From Gordionus sp. m RMFG-2023 (lineage: Eukaryota > Nematomorpha > Gordioida > Chordodea > Parachordodidae): a stretch of DNA of 64,000 bases. Below are positions 1 to 10,800 of this stretch, piece by piece. Location: NCBI RefSeq assembly GCF_954871325.1, contig NC_088778.1, positions 28,691,120 through 28,755,119 on the forward strand. Direction: 5' to 3'. The position numbers and the translations under genes are program-made. How positions within the stretch are numbered: position 1 is the first letter of the stretch; every line of letters begins with the position of its first letter. The notes beneath the pieces were generated by a model. It searched no databases. It worked only from the letters and a program-made list of their open reading frames with translations, and was not told the origin of the DNA.

Positions 1-1139
1 ATGAACATGTATTTTTTTTTTTAAATGAACTTAAATTATTTTATATTGTGAATGTTATATTAAAAATTCTCTACATGTATACCATATATCCCATTATATT
101 CTCAATTTTTGTTACTTTTCATTCTACATTTCTGTGAATCCATGCTAATTGTGATGGCAGGGTTAAGAAGAAATGTTATATTTTTCTTAGGATACTGAGT
201 AATTCCTAGGAGAAAAATATTTTATTTCCTACGTATTTTATATTTTTCCTCCCTATAAAATATTAAATTTATCTTTATACATGTTCCTTGTAATTTTATT
301 TAAAATCTTTGTTCGGCAAATTTTTGCAATTCTTTTTAATACCTAAAAATGGATTTTTATATCTATTTTAGGAGATTTTTATAAAAAATGTAGTTTTATT
401 TATATGACAGAAGGAAAATTACATGTGTTGATATTGCATTTCACACATAGACCATTTGTTCACATTACAGCATTATATGTAAAATCATTATTTCCTAATT
501 CTCATTAATCAGACCCCGAATAATGTATATTATAACTTCTAGTTCCCAAATGTCTTAAAATAAATGAATTATTATGCTTTGCTGATATTACATTGTCAAT
601 ATTAATGTTCCATAGATTATAAATACGGATACCACGATGTAAATATCATTATTGATAATATGTTTTCCCGCGATTATATATTGAAATGTATCAGAGATAT
701 TATACTATAAATCATCATAAAAGGAGGCTATTAGATAAATTCCCTGAACGTTTTCAAGGCGTACCGAAAGTTGATACAATTCAAATGAACAATTCGATAC
801 AATACCACCGGAGAGGAGGCTGGGCTTGTGAAGGGTGGGCGTGTTGTGCAGTTAGAAAAAGAATAAATAAATTTAATATAATATACTAAATGTCAGTAAT
901 TTTTCTGATATGAAAATTAATTTTTCTTGGGAGAAGAAGAGAGAATGTGGAGATTAGGAGATGCCAGCTGAAAAAGAACAAAGAAGATATATTGGATTAC
1001 TGGAACCGATTTTGTAATGTGTAAGTTATGGGTTATTTGTTTACATATTTTTATATTAATGTTTATATTATTGTTTATGATACTAATTAGATTTTTTTGT
1101 GAATAAATTGGACGTTTACCATTGGAAGTTTATAGTTTG
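1..1139. other. AT-rich flank, no confident gene
   Basis: No recognisable domain, repeat end or RNA gene was found. A 67-codon open frame at 686-889 on the plus strand ends in a Trp/Cys-rich stretch but matches nothing I know and has no supporting splice context. Bases 680-1020 are less AT-rich than their surroundings and could hold an exon, which I cannot establish. Confidence 0.4.
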
Positions 1140-1787
1140 GACTTATAAATTAACCTAACAGGGTCTACCTATATTTTATCTAAACCATCCTTCTACGCCG
1201 ACGTTATTTTGAATTTAGCGGTGATTTGATTTGCGCCTTTAAGTTATTTGGTTTAAGGATTCAGCACGATTCAGAAAATATTAAAGTTTTATTCCAGTAG
1301 TTTAGTTCACTCCATTAATTGCCACCAAAAATCTATCTCATTTATAGTAAAAAGATATTTTTATAGAATCAATTTTACAGGTAAGGTAAGAATATAAAAG
1401 AATAAATCTTATTCTACATAAAATATACTTTAAAAAAATTTTCCCGATATATTCCCCCTCCCCCCCCCCCTTCCCCAACATCTAAATGCTTAAAAAAATG
1501 TGAAAAATTAATATTGCAATAAGCGTTATCACATTTTGTTTTTTACAATTTTATTAATAAACTATTAAAGGAAATAAAATTAAAGTTATATTTTCGTATC
1601 GAAGAGTTTGATTTTATTTCCATCGGTTTTTAAAGGCTTGCATGATCAATTTTTTGCCTATAGATGATTTTTAAAAACGAAAATAAATTCATTCAGTGCC
1701 AAAATATTTAAAAAAAATATTTTGCGTTAGTCAATTGTGAATTATTTACAAGAAAAACAAATAATTCCTAAATTCAACAACTATTGT

Positions 1788-3571
1788 CAGGCGCGTAAGC
1801 AGCGGGGGGGAGCAGGGGGACAAATCCCCCCCCCCCAAAGCCAAAAAATGCAGATGCCGGATATATTTTTCAAAAATATTATTGTATATATTAATTTATA
1901 TTTGTTAGTATTTATTCGTACCTCATATTAAATATAAATTTTATTACATTTATTATCACATTCATAAGTTATTTTATCAATTAATTTCGATTTCAAGTTT
2001 TTCGGCGTAATATTTACTTATTATTTTCAAATTTTTAGTGGCTTAATATTTATCTACCATTTTCAAATTTCTAGTCAAATAATTATTATTTCTGAAATTT
2101 CTAGTCCAACAGGGAAAAAAAAATTGCAACCTTGTCCAACGAGATAGAGCCTCTTCCATCAAGCACTAAAAGCTATTAAGAGCTAGAAGAACCTATTATT
2201 ACTGAAAGAAATGGCCTGAAAGAAATATTTCCTCAGAAGCAAGAAAATTATTGGATTCAAAGCTTATTTCAACTTTTATTTCTCATTAGAATGTATTATT
2301 GAATTATACAACTATTTTAAATATTACTTTTCAAAAACATGACATTGATTTGATTAAGAAGATGAGAATAGCAGAGAGCATTTTATCAGAACTCAAGAAA
2401 ATTAGGGCTAATGTTGATGAAGAATTTCATATTTTATATTTTATTGTTGAGTCTAAAGCAGAGCTATACGTGTTTAATATTTGTCTCCCTCGACTGGTAG
2501 CAAGGCAAGCTCATCGTTAAAACATTAATATAGGATCAGTAGAAGAGTATATCTTAACAGATACATTTATAACCCAAATAAATGAATTTTTAATTCATCA
2601 TGCAGCACTTACTAATCTGCAAATATTACTTCCACAAAATCCTTCCCAACCTTTTTCAGATGGTGATAGAAAAAAAAATATTTGTTAGATTTTTATCATG
2701 AAGATGTTTAAGTATCTTATGATGCCTTACTAGCTGAATAACTATGTTTATAAGATTAACTATAGTTGATATAGTCCCAAAAAATGCTATGGATGCTCTG
2801 CATTATTTCAAACACATTTTAGATTAAATTCCGTATTAAAAGGGTTTATAAACTCTTCCCATTAGTAAACTAATGAGAGAACACTCTTTTTTAAGAAGAA
2901 TAACAGAGGCCTGCAGAAGTACCATTTTCAGGGCACGGCCCGGATTTATTTTAAAGATTTTTTACGGTCCGGCCTGGGTTTTTTTTAAAAAATTTTCAGG
3001 CCCGGCTTGGGTGCCTTTTTTTTAAATAAAATTCAGGTCCGGCCCGGAGTATAGTTTATTTTAAAAAAAATCGCAGTTCCCGCCCGGGTGTTTTTTTGAA
3101 AAAATTTCGGGCCCGGCCCGGGTATATTTAAAAATATTAAAATACTGTCCGGCCCAGGGGCCGCCTGCAGGTCTCTGAAAAACATACCAAGAAGTACAAC
3201 ATGTGAAAGTAGATTGAAAGGTTTGAATCTTTTGAATTTTCATAGGCATTTGACGACAAGCAATGATGAGATAATTGAAAAATTAGTTCAATCCCAACGA
3301 AGATTGGATTTTACATTGTAAATATATAACATACAAAATACAATTATTCCTAAGAAACTTTTTGTGTAAAGGCTCAAAAAATTCAAATTTCTATTTTAGG
3401 TCATTTAAGTGATTCTTTACATATAATTTTTTTATAATTTACATTAATTTAAAATTGTGTATATTAATTATTAGTCCTAATAAATTTATGCTTGATATTT
3501 TAAAAAAACAATAATATTTCTTAAAAAAATTTATTATCCCCCCCCAGACCAAATTCATGCCTACGCGCTTG
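1788..3571 (+). mobile_element. hAT DNA transposon, ZMYM1-type, decayed, with exact 8 bp target duplication
   Basis: The ends read CAGGCGCGTAAGC and, inverted from the right, CAAGCGCGTAGGC, each followed inward by a G/C run. The 8 bp duplication ACTATTGT flanks it at 1780-1787 and 3572-3579, and the empty site is preserved at 18234-18241. Coding remnants on the plus strand fit the DUF4371/ZMYM1-type hAT transposases: a central block near 2299-2640 (around PRLVARQAHR) and a C-terminal block near 3195-3300 (around SRLKGLNLLN). A second element (2904-3177) interrupts the C-terminal region. Many stops and shifts show it is dead. Confidence 0.88.
2904..3177. mobile_element. Non-autonomous hAT-like element, GGCCCGG family, nested in the 1788-3571 element
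   Basis: The left end is CAGAGGCCTGCAG and the right end is CTGCAGGTCTCTG. The interior is a chain of GGCCCGG-like blocks separated by A/T runs. It splits the C-terminal transposase region of its host element. A clean target duplication is not visible at this copy; family membership rests on the ends and on the copies at 44712-45145, 46797-47187 and 51184-51328. Confidence 0.75.
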
Positions 3572-4145
3572 ACTATTGTTCATTTATATTTTATAGCCTA
3601 AATGTTTTTAAATAAAAACAATTTTTTGGTTTAAAAGAAGCAAATGGTATAAATAGAAAGGAGCTATTCGATTTGTTATAACTGGGAATTCCATCCAATA
3701 AAGTATTTTTTTTAAATATTCTTAGAAATGTTTTTATGTCAAATTTTTACGACTATAGGGCGATTCTTTTAAAATTATTGTAAGCTTTTAAAAATATAAA
3801 TCCACCGTTTGTTTTGTTGGGCTTGATCTCTCACTCTATTCACAGGGAGTATCACTTGATTGCATAGCGCAGAATGAATAAATATTTAGGTATAATCCTT
3901 TCGCATTTTGGAAAAATTATTCGAAGTTATTTTCTCTTACCTCCCCCTCCTCTCCCCTGTGTCTCAGAAAATTTTATCAACCTAACATAAAATTAATATC
4001 TATTCATAAATTTGGAATACATGAATAAATAGGTTTTATGTTAATAAAAAATATTTAATCGGATTTATTAATAAATTCTAATAGATAACCAGTTTTATAC
4101 CATATACCATATCAATTATTCTAAAGTGAATGTAAACCCAAAATA

Positions 4146-4358
4146 TCGTCGGTCTAGAATTGGAGTGCTCCACTCGACATTTTCAAAATTTTTGAATTAG
4201 AAATGGAAAATAACTTATTTAAAAAATATTAATTTTTGCCAAAGTTATATGTCAAAATTGATCAATAACTTTTTCCTATATTTTATTTTAAACTTTAATG
4301 TTGATATTCTCATTTTAAACATTAGTGCAAGTGTAGCACTCCAATTCTACACCGACGA
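4146..4358. mobile_element. MITE, 213 bp, Tc1/mariner-like
   Basis: Terminal inverted repeats of about 31 bases run inward from TCGTCGGT at both ends and include a shared block GAATTGGAGTGCT. A TA dinucleotide sits on each side (4144-4145 and 4359-4360), which fits TA-targeting transposons. There is no coding capacity. It lies at the centre of the inverted repeat formed by 3660-3850 and 4590-4770. Confidence 0.72.
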
Positions 4359-4836
4359 TATATGTATAAACTACCAGTAAAATTTATTAAATCTTAGTTT
4401 TGGACTATTGTTTTTTTTTAAAAAAAATGGCCCGATTTATGGCGAAAATCACGAATTAAAGCATAACTAGTATCACACATTTCCTTCGTCTATATCCAAA
4501 GTCTAGAGAATTATGAAATATTTATTGATTGAATATTGTTCTATCAATAATAATCTAAATTACTGTTCACTCTATAAAAGGAGTAGTTTTCTCTGATAAA
4601 ACAGAGTGAGAGATCGAACAAAGTGAAGCAAACGATTATTTTATATTTTTAAAATCTTCCTATAATTTTAAAAGATCAGGCAGAGACGTAAAAATTTTGA
4701 CTTGAAAAAGATATTTCTAAGGATATTTTTAAAAAAATTTTATTGGAGTTATTGGTTATAACATAATGATTAGCCCATTCTATTTATTAAAAACTATTAG
4801 CTTCTTCGGATCTTTCGAAGAATTTCTTCTGAAAAT

Positions 4837-4889
4837 CTATTTGGATTTACATATCCTTAATTTTTGGAGCACGTTTGAAAAATTATTTG
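4837..4889 (-). CDS. Terminal exon
   Basis: A textbook acceptor tttaattttcag leads into 53 bases: two bases completing an Ala codon with the preceding exon, then NNFSNVLQKLRICKSK and TAG at 4839-4837. The acceptor is conserved in the decayed copy at 22013-22056. Phase agreement across three successive introns is the best evidence that this end of the gene is real. Confidence 0.7.
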
Positions 4890-7800
4890 CTGAAAATTAA
4901 ATTGAGCATCAATTAAGTGATTACATATAAATCATTTTTTTTAAATATACCTATTTTTAATAACTCTTCGCCTTCATCCATTTCTGGAATCGTGTCTAAA
5001 ACATTTATCCTTTTTTTTGGACTTTCAAAACGCATTAAATGATCGATGGGTTTCATTAATTTGCCAATCCTCAATATCTTAACTTCGTCTTCTAAGCCAG
5101 TAAACGAGCTGTTTTTAAAACAGCTTTGAAAACTTGCGTATTCAAAAGCTTTCTTCTTAGCTTCCTCTTTATTTTGTTTAGAAATAAATTATTATTAAAT
5201 TATGAAAGCTACATAACTATAACCTGATCATTTAAATTATTTAAAATTTTTAAGGTTTCAAGTTAATTTAAATATTTGAGAAGAACTAAATCCAGGTAAG
5301 AAGTTTTAATTCTGACCCTAATTGGTTATCTTTTAGAGAGCCATAGATAATTTTATTAACCCTAAAGAATTATTCGTTAATTATATGATTCAGGTCTAAC
5401 TCATATTTAAATTTGATCTGAATACATTTTTAATGGGGAATCCTCTTTGGTTGTAGAGACAAAAATTAAATAAATTTTCATTAACTATAGGTCATAATTA
5501 CACTCTTAATTTAGTTGTTTAAAATTAAAAAAAAAAATTTTACATCTAAATTCATAAATGAGATTAATGTTCTAATTACTAATAGCCATTTTCCTATCTT
5601 TAGCATTAGAATAAGCTAGAATGGGCTTTGGAATCTTTGGGTTCTTATTTGGATCCCGATGTAATTTAAATACCCTATTCCATATTTGTCCAATTTGTTC
5701 TCGATTTGGTAGCTTAACTTGGCGTAATGACCAACTTCTTGCATGATCATTTACTTTCTTTTTAGATACGGGGTGTGATTTCTTCTCATCTGTTTACAAA
5801 TATAAGAATAAGTTATCAAAATGTAATCCCAAATAAATCTTGATTAGCCAATAATTTGTAAATATTATTTTAACATTTTTGAAATTATCGTGAAATATTG
5901 TAATAAATGTGTTCATTATTTTTATGTTCGAGTGAATAAATAACGTTTTAAAAATTTATTTAGAAGATAAATTGGGATAGGTTCTAAATCGCTAAAACAA
6001 AAATCGCTAAAAATTGGGAACCTGACTTATATCTCCCAGAAATTTTTAAAGTAAATTTGAAATTAATATTAATAGATACTAGGGGACTAAACACTTGTAT
6101 TTAAATTGAAAAAAAAACGCAAAATGGAAGAAATATCATCCGTAATCCCAGTTTTGGGAATCAAATTGGGAATTTGGATAATATTTCTTCCATTTTAGCG
6201 ATTTTTTTTAAAATTTTCAATTTAAATACAAGTATTTAATCCCCTAGTATCTATTAATATTAATTTCAAATTTACTTTAAAAATTTTCTAGGAGATATAA
6301 GCCAGGTTCCCAATTTTTAGTGATTTTTGTTTTAGCAATTTAGAACGGGAACCGATAAATTAGTATGAAAAGGATTCTGCCTGTTGACAATATCACATTT
6401 TAATTAAAAAATATATAGGAAACCCGTTCCATACTACCAACGTCATTAATCATTTATTTTGTTTGATAATGTTTTAAGTTTACAAATCAGGGCAATTATT
6501 TTTTTATTTGAATAATAAGCTGTTTCAAAAGGTATTGACGTATTTTTTTGTAAAATAATATTAGTATCGGCGAAAAAATATAAAAATAGAATTTAGGAAA
6601 AAGGAAATGGGATTTTATAGGAGGATGTCCAAAAAGGAAATTAGTAAATAGAAACTAGAAAAGAGAAGGAAAGAAATTATAAGGAGACGTGGAAGATTAT
6701 TCAATAGGAGAGATAAAACTTAGTTTCATTTGAAGAGTAAATTCCATGATCATATGTTATTTTTCTTTCATTGTTTAAATCGTCTAATTTATATTTGAGA
6801 CATTTATGTAAAATAAAAAAATTTGTAATTATTTATAAAATACTAAGCTTATAGGGTTTAATTATTATTTGTAGCAGATCCAATTTCATAATCATTACCT
6901 TTACCAGTGTTTTTCGTGGATATAGGGATTACGGTAAAAAAAAAGAATGTATGAAGATATTTATTTTAATAAAAACCATTAATTATTAACAAAATATTAT
7001 AAAATTAATAAATTGAATTTAACTTTCGTCATCAAGTGGTATATCAAACCATTCACATTGATTCTGGGTCGTTATTTCTATATTTGATTTATATTTGAGA
7101 TACGATAAAAAAAATATATGTTTAAAAGAAATAAAAAATTTTAAAATCTTTTATTATATTTCTAAATACATGATGTTTGCTTATTGTATGAAGCAAATAT
7201 AGGGTGATAAACCATTATATTTATCTATCCGTTCATGTATTAAAAAAAGTATGGGACAAAAAGATAAATAAAGATATAAATTTTATAAAATCAACTATTT
7301 ATTAAGTAAAAATGAAAAAATAAACTCTATTATACTTGCATCGTCATTTGGGATTTCAATTATTGTATTAGGAGTGTAATTCGATGTAGTTGGTAAATTG
7401 TCCTTACTTTGATAAACAAATAATTCTTCTTTAAAGGGTCTTTTCAGACTTGTACTAGGTTCACGAAAAATGTATGTCTCTTTAATTTGTTTTCTTGCAA
7501 TATTTGTAACAATTTGTAATAGTTTAATACACGACAAAAATAAAATACAAGTCTGAAAAGACCCTTTAACGAAGAATTATTTGTTTATCAAAGTTAGGAC
7601 GATTTATCAACTACATCGAATTACGATCCTAATACTATAATTGAAACCCCATATGAGGATGCAAGTAAAATACAATTTATTTTCTCATTTTTGTTTAATA
7701 AATAGTGGATTTTATAACAATTTATTTTCTCATTTTTGTTTAATAAATAGTGGATTTTATAAAATTTGTATCTTTATTTATCTTTTTTCTCATGTTAATA

Positions 7801-10800
7801 TGTTGGATTAATTATTGTTCAGGGCAAATCTATAATGCGAAATTAGTTTTACCACATTTTGGGAAATGGAGAGAGCATTGGGGAAAATATATGAAGTATT
7901 ATTATAAAATCATTTATTATCAATTAAAAAATTTTAAATTTATAAAATGATATTTTACCACTATCAACCATACTTTCCAAATTTGGTTTCGATGTAGAAG
8001 GTAGAGATCCAATTTTACGCTGGGAGCCCCAATCCCGTTGGTATAGGTTACCTTTGACCTCTCTTATCGAACTAACTTGTTTATTGATGATGTGATTAGA
8101 AGTATCTAATTCGATTTTTATGACAACGGATTATTATATGACATACGTTAAAAAATATTTCATAAAATGCTAAATTTAAAAGTTATTTTATTAATACTAG
8201 GTTTATAATTTTGCTTATGATTTATGGTTTATCCAAGGTATTAATCTTTTACATTTACTAATGCTTTGATGGTATGAGAAAAAGTATAAAAAATATATAC
8301 AAATACTTACACTGCTTATTAATTAATAATTACAAAATTATTTATATTCTACTTTCATCTTTTCAGGGCAAACCTACAATGCGAAACTTTTAATTTTACC
8401 ACTATTTTGGGGAATGGAGTGGGCATTGGGATATGAATGAAGTATTATTATAAAATTATTTATTATTCATTAAAAAAATTTAATTTATGAAATGGTATTT
8501 TACTTCCACTAACTAACATACTTTCCAAATTCGATATAGAAGTTACAGATCCCTTTTTCCGCTGGGAGCCCCTAACCCATTGGTAGAGGTTTCCTTTAAC
8601 CTCTTTTATCGAACTATCTTGTTTATTGATGATGTCATTTGAAGTATCTAATTCGATTTTTATGACAACGTATTATTATATGACATACGTTAAAAAATAT
8701 TTAATAAAATGCTAAATTTAAAAATTATTTTATTAATATTAGGTTTATAATATTAGGTATATAATATTTGCTTATGATTTATGGTTTATTTAAGGTGTTA
8801 ATCTTCTACAATTACTAATACTTTGATAGATTAATAAGATATGAGAAAAAGTATTATAAAAAGTAGAACAAAATTAATTTCGTAATTATTAATTACTAAG
8901 CAGTGTAAGTTTATTAGTTATTTATAATACTTTTTCTCATACCATTAAAGCATTAGTAAATGTAAAAGATTAACACCTTGGATAAACCATAAGCGAATAT
9001 TATAATCCTAATATCAATAAAATAATTTTTAAATATAACATTTTATTAAATATTTTTTAACGCATGTCATATAATAATACGTTGTCATAAAAATCGAATT
9101 AGATATTTCAAATGATATCATCAATAAACAAGTTAATTCGATAAAAGAAGTTAAAGGAAACTTATACCAACGGGTTTGGGGCACCCAATGGAAAAAGGGA
9201 TCTGTAACTTCTATATCAAAACCAAATTTAGAAAGTATGGTAGTGTGGAAGTAATACCATTTTATAAATTCAATTTTTTTAATTAATAATAAATGATTTT
9301 ATAATAATACTTCATTCATACATTTTCCAAATGCCCACTTTATACCTCAAAATAATGGTAAAATTAATAGTTTCGCATTGTAGGTTTGCTTGAATAGATA
9401 AAAGTAGAACAAATTTAATTTCGTAATTATTAATTAATAAGCAGTGTAACTTTATTAGACTATTCAGGGCAAACCTACATGCGAAACTATTAATTTTACC
9501 ATTATTTTGGGGTATGTAGTGGGCATTTGGAAAATGTATGAATGACTTATTATTATAAAATCATTTATTATTAATTTAAAAAAATTGAATTTATAAAATG
9601 GTATTTTACTTCAACACTCTACCATACTTTCCAAATTTGGTTTTGATATAGAAGTTACAGATCCCTTTTTCCGCTGGGTGCCCCAAACCCGTTGGTATAG
9701 GTTTCCTTTAACTTCTTTTATCGAACTAACTTGTTTATTTATGATAACATTTGAAGTTTCTAATTCGATTTTTATGACAACGTATTATTATATGAAATAC
9801 TTTAAAAAATATTTAATAAAATGTTAAATTTAAATATTATTTTATTAATACTAGGTTTATAATATTTGCTTATGATTTATGGTTTATCCAAGGTGCTAAT
9901 CTTTTACACTTACTAATACTTTGATAGATTAATAAGATATGAGAAAAAGTATTATAAATATCTAATAAAGTTACACTGCTTATTAATTAATAATTTCGAA
10001 ATTAATTTTGCTCTACTTTTATCTTCAGGGCAAACATACAATGCGAAACTATTAATTTTACCATTATTTTGGGGTATAAAGTGGGCATTTTGAAAATGTA
10101 TGAATGAAGTATTATTATAAAATCATTTATTATTAATTAAAAAAATTTTAATTTATAAAATGGTATTTTATTTCCACACTCTACCATACTTTCCAAATTT
10201 GGTTTTGATATAGAAGTTACAGATCCTTTTTTTCGCTGGGTGCCCCAAACCCGTTGGTATAAGTTTCCTTTAACTTCTTTAATCGAACTAACTTGTTTAT
10301 TGATGATATCATTTGAAGTATCTAATTCGATTTTTATGACAACGTATTATTATATGACATACGTTAAAAAATATTTATTAAAATGCTAAATTTATAAGTT
10401 ATTTTATTAATACTAGGTTTATAATTTTGCTTATGATTTATGGTTTATCCAAGGTGTTAATCTTTTACATTTACTAATACTTTGATAGATTAATAATAAA
10501 TGTTTTATAATAATACTTCATTCATACATTTTCCCAATGCCCACTCCATTCCTCAAAATAGTGGTAAAATTAATAGTTTCGCATTGTAGGTTTGCCATGA
10601 ATAGATAAAAGTAGAACAAAATTAATTTCGTAATTATTAATTAATAAGAGTGTAAGTTAATGTAGATATTTATAATACTTTTTCTCATACCATCAAAGCA
10701 TTAGTAAATGTAAAAGATTAGCACCTTGGATAAACCATAAATCATAAGCGAATATTATAAACCTAATATTAATAAAATAATTTTTAAATTTAGCATTTTA

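Larger units (their letters stand above)
1140..4140 (+). repeat. Segmental duplicate of 17600-18838, carrying an extra hAT element
   Basis: The stretches 1140-1779 and 3580-4140 align collinearly with 17600-18838; for example both contain a run reading gtttaaggattcagcacgat. The two flanks are separated here by a 1784-base element that the other copy lacks. Part of the segment (about 3660-3850) is also an inverted repeat of about 4590-4770, so the 3' flank of the small-exon gene is itself palindromic. Confidence 0.85.

Noticed and set aside
3061-3249. 62-codon minus-strand frame
   Set aside because: It runs through the GGCCCGG element and transposon debris and has no domain.
7959-10350. Antiparallel (plus-strand) frame through the minus-oriented repeated exons as the true coding strand
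   Set aside because: Open for about 60 codons in some copies but lacking AG acceptors, whereas the minus frame has conserved acceptor, donor and phase.
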